A stretch of DNA of 30,086 nt. Origin: DASZZV01 sp035544835 (lineage in GTDB: Bacteria > Acidobacteriota > Thermoanaerobaculia > Gp7-AA8). Made by a program: the position numbers and the translations under genes. How positions within the stretch are numbered: the first letter of the stretch is position 1; the number at the start of each line of letters is the position of its first letter. Under the pieces are notes generated by a model, which worked only from the letters and a program-made list of their open reading frames with translations, was not told the DNA's origin and made no database searches. The stretch is from the NCBI GenBank assembly GCA_035544835.1, contig DASZZV010000252.1:1-30086 (forward strand), written 5' to 3'. This document shows, piece by piece, positions 6,763 to 14,288 of the stretch.

Positions 6763-7911
6763 ATGGTTCTGATCAACAAAGCGATCAACGAAGTCACGGT
6801 CAAGCTGGTCTACTACGGTCCCGGCCTGTGCGGGAAGACAACGAACCTCGAGAAGGTCTACGCCAACCCCAAAATGGAGAACAAGGGGAAGATGATCTCG
6901 ATGGCGACCGAGACCGATCGGACGCTTTTCTTTGACTTCATGCCGATGGAACTGGGAACGATCGGTGGACAGAAAATACGGGTGCAGCTCTATACCGTGC
7001 CCGGTCAGGTGTTTTACGACGCTACGAGAAAGCTGGTCCTGCGCGGCGCCGACGGTGTCGTTTTCGTCGCCGACTCCCAGAGCTCCATGAAGGAATCGAA
7101 CATCGAGAGCCTCGAGAACCTCAAGACCAACCTCCGCCTCAATCGGCTCGATCCCGACAAGGTAGCCATCGTCTATCAGCTCAATAAGCGTGACCTCCCT
7201 TCAGTCGCCTCGGTCGAAGAAATGAGCGCTTATATGAACACGGGAAATGCGCCGGTGGTCGAGGCCTCGGCCATTCAGGGCGTGGGCGTCACCGCAACCC
7301 TGCGCCAGGCTGTGGCGCGCATCCTCGAGAACCTGAAAAACAACGTCGACACGACTCTCTATGAGGAAGCTCCACTCCGCGCACCCGACATGAAAGCCGG
7401 GTCGGGTGTGACCCCCTCGTCAGCAGGTGTTTCGAAAATCGGCGTTGCGGCCAAGGCGCCGACCGCCCCGCCCCGCCCCGCCCCACCAGCACCCGTCGCG
7501 GCAGCGGTTGCTGCGCCAGCCACCCCCTCTCACCTGGAAACGCCCTTCATGGTGTCGAGCGACCTGGTCGAATTCGATTCAATTTCTGAAGAGGAACCGG
7601 AGGACGACTTCGCGATCGTCGCCGAATCGGAGCCTGATGTCGTCGCTGTCGAAGAGCTTTCCGGAACCCCTTTCGAGGACGAGAGTGTTCCCTTCGAGAT
7701 GCCGTTTGATCAGGGCGGTATGGGCGGAGAGAACGATGCTCCGGACGAAGATCCCTTCAACGAGCCTTCCGATGAAACGGCGACAACGGGCGTCGGCCGC
7801 GAACACCTGCAGGCCATGCTGGCCTCTGCCCAGCAACTGGTTTTCTCGCTGGAGGCGGCGCTGGAACAGGCCCGTCGCCATGAAGAGGAAATCCAGGCGC
7901 AGCTCGAGTAG
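6763..7911 (+). CDS. MglA-like Ras-family GTPase with long C-terminal extension
   Basis: A 382-residue protein. Residues 1-195 are a complete MglA-type small GTPase: P-loop GPGLCGKT (19-26), YTVPGQVFYDATRKLVLRGADGVVFVADS with PGQ (80-82) in place of DxxG, NKRD (141-144) for guanine specificity and EASA (167-170). MglA proteins set cell polarity and drive gliding or type IV pilus switching with the partner MglB, which is not in this window. The rest is not in ordinary MglA (about 195 residues): a Pro/Ala-rich linker (about 205-255), a strongly acidic segment (about 265-345) and a terminal coiled coil (HLQAMLASAQQLVFSLEAAL). Start by strong Shine-Dalgarno GGGAGG. It heads the run leading to the bacillithiol genes. 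Confidence 0.92.
   Translation: MVLINKAINEVTVKLVYYGPGLCGKTTNLEKVYANPKMENKGKMISMATETDRTLFFDFMPMELGTIGGQKIRVQLYTVPGQVFYDATRKLVLRGADGVVFVADSQSSMKESNIESLENLKTNLRLNRLDPDKVAIVYQLNKRDLPSVASVEEMSAYMNTGNAPVVEASAIQGVGVTATLRQAVARILENLKNNVDTTLYEEAPLRAPDMKAGSGVTPSSAGVSKIGVAAKAPTAPPRPAPPAPVAAAVAAPATPSHLETPFMVSSDLVEFDSISEEEPEDDFAIVAESEPDVVAVEELSGTPFEDESVPFEMPFDQGGMGGENDAPDEDPFNEPSDETATTGVGREHLQAMLASAQQLVFSLEAALEQARRHEEEIQAQLE
7466..7485 (+). repeat. CCCCG pentanucleotide repeat inside a coding region
   Basis: Three perfect CCCCG units (7466-7480) and a fourth ending in A (7481-7485) lie in the Pro/Ala linker of the MglA-like gene. A gain or loss of one unit would shift the frame; the +1 frame stays open to about 7930. 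Confidence 0.6.
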
Positions 7912-7926
7912 CAAGGAAGCCGCCGT

Positions 7927-8640
7927 TTGACCTGGTATCAGGAATGGTTCGGGGAAGACTATCTGGACCTCTACTCGTATCGTGACGAGGAGGAAGCCCG
8001 GCAACACGTCTCCTTTTTCAAGACTCACGTCGGTGCTCTCTCTGGCCCGTTGCTGGACCTGGCCTGCGGCAGCGGGCGACACACCGACGAATTTCGGCAG
8101 GAGGGCTATCGCGCCATCGGCTGCGACCTTTCGATTGTGCTGCTGCAGGCAGGGCGCGCGCAGTATGGGGACCTGTCTCTGGTGCGCGGCGACATGCGCC
8201 GTCTGCCTTTTGCCTCCGGCTCGTTCGGCGGACTCGTCAACTTCTTTACCAGTTTTGGCTACTTTGAAAATGAGGAAGAAAACGAGCTCACGGTCAGCGA
8301 GATGGCGCGCGTACTCAGGGGGAACTCGCCTCTGCTCTTCGACTACCTCAACGTGCACCGTGAGCTTCAGCGACTCGTTCAGCGTGAAGAGAAGGAGATC
8401 GACGGTACACGAGTGTTGATCGATCGCTGGTTCGACGGTTCCAGCCGCACCTTCAACAAACGAATTGTCATCGGTTCGAAACGCTATCTCGAGCGGGTCA
8501 AGGGGTATGATCTGGACGAGATCTCGACCTTCTTCGGCAGGAGCGGGCTGGCAGTTCGTCAGGTCTACGGCGATTTCGACGGATCGCCCTTCATGCCCGA
8601 CAGCCCGAGGATGATCGTGATCGGAGTGAAACGCCGTTGA
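7927..8640 (+). CDS. Class I SAM-dependent methyltransferase
   Basis: A 237-residue cytoplasmic methyltransferase with a Rossmann fold: motif I LLDLACGSGRHT (42-53), the acidic ribose contact in AIGCDLS (D67), GDMRRLPFASGSFGGLVNFFTSFGYF as motifs II-III, and MARVLRG before the LLFDYLN strand. The substrate is not evident; the FTSFGYFENEEEN and DRWFDGSSRTFNKRI pattern is that of small-molecule methyltransferases often annotated as UbiE-like. It starts at TTG (7927) with an AGGAAG Shine-Dalgarno, 15 nt after the GTPase gene. Its stop overlaps the bshC start as TTGA, so it is part of the bacillithiol operon. A link to bacillithiol chemistry is only a guess. Confidence 0.88.
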   Translation: MTWYQEWFGEDYLDLYSYRDEEEARQHVSFFKTHVGALSGPLLDLACGSGRHTDEFRQEGYRAIGCDLSIVLLQAGRAQYGDLSLVRGDMRRLPFASGSFGGLVNFFTSFGYFENEEENELTVSEMARVLRGNSPLLFDYLNVHRELQRLVQREEKEIDGTRVLIDRWFDGSSRTFNKRIVIGSKRYLERVKGYDLDEISTFFGRSGLAVRQVYGDFDGSPFMPDSPRMIVIGVKRR

Positions 8641-10193
8641 CGACTCTCGCGCCCGACATCGATCAGACGATTCGCTTTTCGTTGCGCGACTATCCCTCTC
8701 TCAATCCATTCGCTCTCGATCTCGTTCAGGGATCGGGCAAAGCGGGGCAGTATCTCCAGCCTCTGAATCTCGAACGGGTGCTTCACTGTCCTGGCCCGCC
8801 CGACTCTGAGCTCGTCGCCGCTTTGCGAACCTCGAATCGAGAATGGGGAAACGACGTCGACCAGGCCCTGAACGACTGGGCTGCCGGAGGGTCCGCATCG
8901 GTCATCGCGGGACAGCAGGTTGGCTTCGCCGGCGGACCTCTGCTGGTGCTTTCCAAGATCGCCTCGGAGATCAAGGTCCGAGAGGAACTGGAGAGGCGTG
9001 GAATTCGCGCAACCTGTTTTTTCTGGCTGGCCACAGAGGATCACGACTACGTCGAGGTCGCGAAAGCCACGCTACTTGCCAGGGAGGGAAAGGCTCATCA
9101 GATCCGAGCAGAGGAAGCGGCTCCCACTGGCCGGGCCGTCGGCTCTTTGCCAATCCCCGACTCTCTTCGCCGCCAATGGCTCGAGCTCACCGGCCTCGGC
9201 GAGGAGCAGTGGCTTGGCCCGGGAGTAACGTTCTGCGACTCCTTCGCCCAACTCCTGAGTCAGGTATTGAAGGGGCTGAACGTTGTTCTCATCGACGCCA
9301 GGCTTCCGCGTCTACGTCAGCTCGGCGCTCCTCTGTTCCGCCAGATGCTTCAACGCCTTCCAGAGATCGAGGCCGAGATTGCGGCTCGCAGTAAGGCTTT
9401 GATCGCCGATGGATACAAGCCGCAGGTGGTTCCTGCCGCGGATGGGCATTACTCGCTTTTTTACCGGCTCTCACCTCAGGGTATGAGGCAGCCGATCCGA
9501 GTAGATGAAGTCGAGGCGGATGTCCTGACGCGACTCATCGAAGAGTCGCCGGAGCAGATTTCGACCGGCGCGCTGGCCCGTCCTCTTCTGCAGGATTTCG
9601 TTTTCAAGCCGGCGGTGTTCGTGGGCGGGCCAGCCGAGATCGCCTACTACGCACAGATCGGAACCTTGCATGAAATGTTCGGCGTCACGATGCCGGAGCT
9701 GGCCTTGCGGGCCCATGTCCTCGTTGCGCCGCGGCGGCTTCTTCGAATCATGCAGGAGTTCTCGATTTCGTCGTCGGAGCTGTTTTCTGGCACTGATGCC
9801 ATCCTGCAACGGCGCGATCAGGACCGCCTCACGCGCTTTGAAGAGGAAGTCGCCGGTCTTGCCGGAGCCCTGGAGAGCCAGCTCACGCGAATTCAGGAGG
9901 AGATCGCGAAGTCCGATCCCACTCAGGTGCGCCCGCTCCAGCGAATGCGAAGGCATTTCGAGAAGGATTTAGCGCGTCTTCGCAGACGCGGACAGCGAGC
10001 CCTGATTCGCGCCGACCAGGAGCGTTTCACGGCTGTTACCCGACTGGTCGAAACTCTCGCCGCCGGCGGTGTGCCGCAGGACCGCGAGCTCAACTGGTTT
10101 CAATTCTGGAAGCAATATGGAGCGGCGCTCATGGCCACGCTCATTCGAGAGGCTGTTCCCTCTCCGACTGATGCGGTCATCGCCGGATTGTGA
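8637..10193 (+). CDS. bshC: Bacillithiol biosynthesis protein BshC (putative cysteine ligase)
   Basis: A 518-residue cytoplasmic protein of the BshC family, thought to add cysteine to glucosaminyl-malate in the last step of bacillithiol synthesis. Seen: GQQVGFAGGPLLVLSKIASEIK followed by ATCFFWLATEDHDYVEVAKA (the nucleotidyl-transferase-like core), VVPAADGHYSLFYRL, VFVGGPAEIAYYAQIG, and a C-terminal coiled coil (AGALESQLTRIQEEIA to HFEKDLARLRRRG). Length is typical (500-540). The start is a TTG overlapping the methyltransferase stop. The stop overlaps the bshB1 start (GTGA), and bshB1 and bshA follow, which confirms the assignment. Confidence 0.95.
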   Translation: MTTLAPDIDQTIRFSLRDYPSLNPFALDLVQGSGKAGQYLQPLNLERVLHCPGPPDSELVAALRTSNREWGNDVDQALNDWAAGGSASVIAGQQVGFAGGPLLVLSKIASEIKVREELERRGIRATCFFWLATEDHDYVEVAKATLLAREGKAHQIRAEEAAPTGRAVGSLPIPDSLRRQWLELTGLGEEQWLGPGVTFCDSFAQLLSQVLKGLNVVLIDARLPRLRQLGAPLFRQMLQRLPEIEAEIAARSKALIADGYKPQVVPAADGHYSLFYRLSPQGMRQPIRVDEVEADVLTRLIEESPEQISTGALARPLLQDFVFKPAVFVGGPAEIAYYAQIGTLHEMFGVTMPELALRAHVLVAPRRLLRIMQEFSISSSELFSGTDAILQRRDQDRLTRFEEEVAGLAGALESQLTRIQEEIAKSDPTQVRPLQRMRRHFEKDLARLRRRGQRALIRADQERFTAVTRLVETLAAGGVPQDRELNWFQFWKQYGAALMATLIREAVPSPTDAVIAGL

Positions 10194-10927
10194 GAATGAA
10201 GAATGGCGAGGTGGATATCCTCGTATTTGACGCACACGCAGACGACGTCGAGCTGTCGTGCGGCGGAACGGTTCTGGCGGCGGTGGCCCGAAAGCAGAAG
10301 GTCGGAATCATCGACGTGACCCATGGGGAAATGGGTACCCGCGGTAGCCCCAGGGAACGTCTTCGCGAGTCACAGAGCGCGCGGAAGGCGCTCGGCGCTC
10401 TTTTTCGAGAGCGGCTCGACTTCGGTGACGGAAACCTGGCCACGGGACGCGAACAGGAGCTGCAGCTCATCGAGATCATCCGGCGATATCGGCCCTCGAT
10501 CCTGATCGCGCCCTATCCCGAGGAGCGCCATCCCGATCATGTCCGGACCGGGCGCCTCGTAACCGATGCCTGGTTCTACGCAGGTCTGCGAAAAATTGAG
10601 ACTGCTCAACCGCCGCATCGCCCGCAGGCGATCGTCTACTACCTCCAGAACTATTTTCCGCTGCCACCATCCTTCGTCGTCGATATCTCGGCAGTCTTTG
10701 CCAAAAAGATGAAGGCCATCGCCTGCTACAAGTCACAGTTCTACGACCCCAAGTCGAAGGAACCGCAGACGATGATCGCCGGCAAGACGTTCGTCGCCGC
10801 CATTGAGGGGCGGGCCCGACATTTCGGCGCGATGATCGGCGCCGAGTTCGGAGAACCGTTCCTCACCAGGCAGCCCCCGGCTGTAGCCGATATCGTCGCT
10901 GCATACAAAGGACGTGAGGTGTCATGA
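10190..10927 (+). CDS. bshB1: Bacillithiol biosynthesis deacetylase BshB1
   Basis: A 245-residue zinc deacetylase of the LmbE/PIG-L family that removes the acetyl group from GlcNAc-malate, the second step of bacillithiol synthesis. Seen: zinc and base motif DAHADDVELSCGG (H16, D18, D19, E21), VTHGEMGTRGSPRERLRES, and the second metal motif ERHPDHVRTG (H114, D116, H117). HADD in place of the usual HPDD and the ERHPDH block are characteristic of BshB1. The start is taken as GTG (10190) overlapping the bshC stop; an ATG at 10196 is possible. The end overlaps the bshA ATG as ATGA. Confidence 0.94.
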   Translation: MRMKNGEVDILVFDAHADDVELSCGGTVLAAVARKQKVGIIDVTHGEMGTRGSPRERLRESQSARKALGALFRERLDFGDGNLATGREQELQLIEIIRRYRPSILIAPYPEERHPDHVRTGRLVTDAWFYAGLRKIETAQPPHRPQAIVYYLQNYFPLPPSFVVDISAVFAKKMKAIACYKSQFYDPKSKEPQTMIAGKTFVAAIEGRARHFGAMIGAEFGEPFLTRQPPAVADIVAAYKGREVS

Positions 10928-12045
10928 GGATTGGAATCACCTGTTACCCGACCTTCGGTGGCTCCGGCGTCGTGGCCACGGAGCTCGGCATGGCCCTGGC
11001 GCGACGTGGCGACTCCGTCCACTTCATCAGCTACGCGCTTCCGTCCCGGCTGAATCTGATTCACGAGCGCATCCGGTTTCATGAAGTGAACGTCACGCCC
11101 TACCCGCTCTTCGATCCTTTTCCGCCCTACACGCTGGCCCTGGCGTCCAAGATGGCCGAGGTTGCGGAGTACGAGAAACTCGACATACTGCATGTGCATT
11201 ACGCGATTCCGCACGCCATCAGCGGTTACCTGGCCAGGCAGATTCTCGGCGGCGATAAGCTCAAGGTGGTCACCACGCTCCACGGCACCGACATCACCCT
11301 GGTCGGGCGTGACGCCAGCTATCTGCCGATCACCAAGTTTGGGATCGAGGCTTCAGACGGAGTCACAGCAGTGTCGGATTCCCTGAAGAAGGACACCATT
11401 CAGAACTTCTCCACCAGCAAGTTCATTCAGGTCATTCCGAACTTCGTCGACGTATCGCGATTTCAGAAAAACGGAGGTTCCATACGAGCGTTCTTCTCCT
11501 GCGACGAGCGACTTCTCTGTCACGTCTCAAACTTCCGGCCCGTGAAGCGAATCCTCGATGTTCTCGAGGTTTTCGTACGGGTCCTAAAACACGTCCCCAG
11601 CCGCCTGATTCTGGTGGGCGACGGCCCGGAGCGCTCGCGCGCCGAGGCCTTCTGCCGCGAGCGCGGCATTCTGGACAGGGTTTTGTTTCTGGGGCAGCTG
11701 AACAACGTGGAAGAGGTGATCGGTGCGTGTGATCTATTCATACTTCCTTCGGAAACTGAGTCATTCGGAATGGCGGCGCTGGAAGCGCTTGCGTCGGAGG
11801 TGCCGGTAATTGCCACCCGAGCCGGAGGACTGCCGGAGGTCGTGATCGATGGCGAGGTCGGCTACCTGCTCCCGGTTGGTGACGTCGAAGGCATGGCCGA
11901 GCGGGCTGTCGAGCTTCTATCGGACGAGGTCCTGCGCAAGAAGATGGGTGCCGCCGGACGCGAGCTGGCCCGGGACAAGTTCGACCTCAACAAAGTGATC
12001 CCGATGTATGTGGAGTTTTACGAGAAGGTGCTGCGGGGGGAGTGA
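10924..12045 (+). CDS. bshA: N-acetyl-alpha-D-glucosaminyl L-malate synthase BshA
   Basis: A 373-residue GT4 glycosyltransferase that joins UDP-GlcNAc to L-malate, the first committed step of bacillithiol synthesis. Seen: the BshA-type N-terminus MRIGITCYPTFGGSGVVATE, LHVHYAIPHA, TTLHGTDITLVG, IPNFVDVSRF, and the C-terminal nucleotide-sugar block ETESFGMAALEALASEVPVI with ATRAGGLPEV. GGSGVVATELG and the HGTD segment separate it from generic GT4 enzymes. It is last in the operon, 55 nt from the convergent end of hslU. I saw no strong terminator in that gap. Confidence 0.96.
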   Translation: MRIGITCYPTFGGSGVVATELGMALARRGDSVHFISYALPSRLNLIHERIRFHEVNVTPYPLFDPFPPYTLALASKMAEVAEYEKLDILHVHYAIPHAISGYLARQILGGDKLKVVTTLHGTDITLVGRDASYLPITKFGIEASDGVTAVSDSLKKDTIQNFSTSKFIQVIPNFVDVSRFQKNGGSIRAFFSCDERLLCHVSNFRPVKRILDVLEVFVRVLKHVPSRLILVGDGPERSRAEAFCRERGILDRVLFLGQLNNVEEVIGACDLFILPSETESFGMAALEALASEVPVIATRAGGLPEVVIDGEVGYLLPVGDVEGMAERAVELLSDEVLRKKMGAAGRELARDKFDLNKVIPMYVEFYEKVLRGE

Positions 12046-12100
12046 CTCCAGGCCTTGGTTTTCGAGCCCCTGTTTTCTCTCGTGGTGCCTCGGTTTTCCG

Positions 12101-13486
12101 TCACAGAATGTACCTGCTGAGATCCGCATCCTGCACCACATCCTGCAGAGTCTTGCGTACATACGCCGCGTCGATCGTGATCGACTCCCCGCGCTTCTCA
12201 TCGGCATCGAAGGAGAGCTCGTCGAGGAGTCGTTCCAGAATCGTATGCAGCCGGCGGGCGCCAATGTTCTCGGTTCGCTCGTTGACCTCGGCGGCGAAGC
12301 GTGCCACCTCCACCACGGCGTCGCCGGTAAATCGCAGCGTCACACCTTCGGTCGACAACAGGTCGATGTATTGCGTGGTCAGGGCGTGCTGAGGCTCGGT
12401 AAGAATCCGGACCAGGTCGGCTTGCGTCAGCGCCTCGAGCTCCACGCGAATCGGGAAGCGCCCCTGCAGCTCCGGGATGAGGTCTGAGGGCTTGGAAACG
12501 TGAAACGCTCCCGCGGCGATGAACAGAATGTGATCGGTCTTGACCATGCCGTACTTCGTGTTGACGGTTGTTCCCTCGACGATCGGAAGCAGATCGCGCT
12601 GCACTCCTTCGCGAGAAACGTCGGGGCCCTGGGCGTGCTCGCGACCGGCGATCTTGTCGATCTCATCGAGAAAAACAATCCCTGACTGTTCCACACGTTC
12701 AATCGCTTCACGCGACACGGTCGCTTGATCGACCAGCTTCTCGCTCTCCTCGTTGAGGAGCATCACCCGAGCCTCGCTGACTTTCAGTTTGCGCGGTTTG
12801 GACTTCCCCGGAAACAGGCCGGGAAGGATGTCTTTCATGTTGACACCCATCTCCTCGATTCCCTGATTCGTGAAGATCTCGAGGGAGGGGAAGTTCTGTT
12901 CCTTGACCTCGATCTCGACTTCGCGATCCTCGAGCTTTCCCTCGTCGAGCCATTGCGCCAGTTTCTCGCGGGTCTCCGAGACCCGGTCGGCCGGCGCGGC
13001 CACGAAGGCCGGCGCGGAAGCCATCCGCGGGGGCAGCAGCAGGTCGAGGAGACGCTCTCTGACGTTGCGTTCAGCGAGCGCCTTGATGTGAGCCTTCTTC
13101 TCTTCGCGCACCATCTTCACGGCCAGCTCGGTCAGGTCGCGGATCATCGACTCGACGTCGCGGCCCACATAGCCAACCTCGGTGAACTTCGAGGCTTCGA
13201 TCTTCAGAAAAGGTGATTTTGCGAGCCTGGCCAGACGGCGGGCAATCTCCGTTTTGCCGACTCCGGTCGGTCCGATCATGATGATGTTCTTGGGAAGGAT
13301 CTCCTCACGGAGCTCAGGTGCGAGCTGTTGCCGCCTCCAACGGTTCCGAAGTGCGATGGCCACAGCGCGTTTGGCGGCGCTCTGCCCGACGATGTGCTTA
13401 TCAAGCTCGGCCACGATCTCGCGGGGCGTGAGTCGTTCGCCTTCGTTGACGGGAGGAGTTGTCTGTCCTGAGAGAATGATGACCAT
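12101..13486 (-). CDS. hslU: ATP-dependent protease ATPase subunit HslU
   Basis: A 461-residue AAA+ unfoldase that feeds substrates to the HslV peptidase. Seen: TPREIVAELDKHIVGQ, Walker A GPTGVGKT (72-79), the pore loop GYVGRD (105-110), the I-domain insertion (about 115-250), Walker B IVFLDEIDKIA (270-280), the sensor region FHVSKPSDLIPELQGRFPIRVEL, and the C-terminal YIL tail that docks into HslV. Length is slightly above the E. coli protein (443). It follows hslV after a 74-nt gap holding a short 7-bp repeat, as a standard hslVU operon. Confidence 0.97.
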   Translation of the reverse strand: MVIILSGQTTPPVNEGERLTPREIVAELDKHIVGQSAAKRAVAIALRNRWRRQQLAPELREEILPKNIIMIGPTGVGKTEIARRLARLAKSPFLKIEASKFTEVGYVGRDVESMIRDLTELAVKMVREEKKAHIKALAERNVRERLLDLLLPPRMASAPAFVAAPADRVSETREKLAQWLDEGKLEDREVEIEVKEQNFPSLEIFTNQGIEEMGVNMKDILPGLFPGKSKPRKLKVSEARVMLLNEESEKLVDQATVSREAIERVEQSGIVFLDEIDKIAGREHAQGPDVSREGVQRDLLPIVEGTTVNTKYGMVKTDHILFIAAGAFHVSKPSDLIPELQGRFPIRVELEALTQADLVRILTEPQHALTTQYIDLLSTEGVTLRFTGDAVVEVARFAAEVNERTENIGARRLHTILERLLDELSFDADEKRGESITIDAAYVRKTLQDVVQDADLSRYIL

Positions 13487-13501
13487 ATGAGTATTCCGGA
13501 T

Positions 13502-13522
13502 TCAGATGTCAGATGTCAGATG
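13502..13522. repeat. Three tandem TCAGATG heptamers
   Basis: Perfect 7-bp units at 13502-13508, 13509-13515 and 13516-13522, in the short hslV-hslU spacer. The unit differs from the heptamer upstream of hslV. Confidence 0.75.
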
Positions 13523-13560
13523 GATGCCAGGGTGGCCCGAGCTCCGGGCACCGGGATCGT

Positions 13561-14100
13561 TCAGAGAGTTTCGACGGTGATGTTTTCGTTGGTGTAGATA
13601 CAGATGGTCGAGGCGATTCGCAATCCCTCTTCGGCAATCTTCGTGGCGCTCAGTTCGGTGTGTTTCAGCAGCGCCCGAGCAGCAGCGAGGGCGAAGGATC
13701 CTCCTGAACCGATGGCCAGCAAACCGTCGTCGGGTTGAATCAGGTCCCCGGTTCCCGACAGCAAATACGATTTTTCGGCGTTGGCCACGATGAGCAAAGC
13801 CTGCAGTTGGCGAAGGTATTTGTCGAGTCGCCAATCCTTGGCCAACTCCACGACAGCGCGATCCATGTTGCCGTGATACTCCTCGAGTTTGGCCTCGAAA
13901 CGGGAGTACAGGGCGAAAGCGTCGGCGGCCGATCCTGCGAACCCGGACAGAATCTTGCCGTGATAAAGCCGCCGCACTTTTGTCGCGCCATGCTTCATCA
14001 CTGTGGTCCCGACAGTCACCTGACCGTCGCCGGCCATCGCCACTTCCTCACCCTTGCGAACGCAAAGAATCGTCGTGGCGTGAAAAGTCATGTCATTCAT
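13561..14100 (-). CDS. hslV: ATP-dependent protease peptidase subunit HslV
   Basis: A 179-residue N-terminal-nucleophile peptidase, the proteolytic core of HslUV. The family sequence HATTILCVRKGEEVAMAGDGQVTVG is clear, with the nucleophile Thr expected as Thr9, after removal of a short propeptide MNDMTFHA. GDGQVT, KVRRLYHGKILSGFAGSAADAF and GDLIQPDDGLLAIGSGG are all present. The frame is open 47 codons further upstream, but that part only translates a 7-bp tandem repeat (FWFLVSG repeats), so I start at the ATG at 14100; ATG 14091 is an alternative. Downstream is hslU. Confidence 0.95.
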   Translation of the reverse strand: MNDMTFHATTILCVRKGEEVAMAGDGQVTVGTTVMKHGATKVRRLYHGKILSGFAGSAADAFALYSRFEAKLEEYHGNMDRAVVELAKDWRLDKYLRQLQALLIVANAEKSYLLSGTGDLIQPDDGLLAIGSGGSFALAAARALLKHTELSATKIAEEGLRIASTICIYTNENITVETL

Positions 14101-14150
14101 ACGCTGTGATCGTAACTCAGGCCGCCGTGGAAGGCGGAAGTCAGGGACGG

Positions 14151-14220
14151 GAAACCGGAAACCAGAAACCAGAAACCAGAAACCAGAAACCAGAAACCAG
14201 AAACCAGAAACCAGAAACCA
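14151..14220. repeat. Heptanucleotide tandem array upstream of hslV
   Basis: Ten 7-bp units: one GAAACCG (14151-14157) and nine perfect GAAACCA (14158-14220). It begins 51 bp upstream of the hslV ATG, so it may overlap or space the hslV control region. Non-coding despite an open frame. Confidence 0.9.
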
Positions 14221-14263
14221 GTAGAAACTAAAAGATCTCATTCGATTGGAGCATGTTTTCTTC

Positions 14264-14284
14264 TGGTTTCTGGTTTCTGGTTTC
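14264..14284. repeat. Inverted copy of the GAAACCA array
   Basis: Three perfect TGGTTTC units, the reverse complement of the array at 14151-14220, separated from it by about 43 bp and ending 4 bp before the stop of the ABC permease. Together the two arrays can form a stem of at least 21 bp in several registers. The transcript of the exporter operon would run into this stem. Confidence 0.85.
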
Positions 14285-14288
14285 TACC

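Noticed and set aside
12046..12100. Terminator between convergent bshA and hslU
   Set aside because: T-rich, but no stable stem could be drawn.
12725..13216. Long plus-strand open frame inside hslU
   Set aside because: Antisense shadow of a clear hslU gene caused by high GC codon bias.
14101..14241. N-terminal extension of HslV with FWFLVSG repeats
   Set aside because: It only translates the 7-bp GAAACCA array; HslV homologues start near HATTI.
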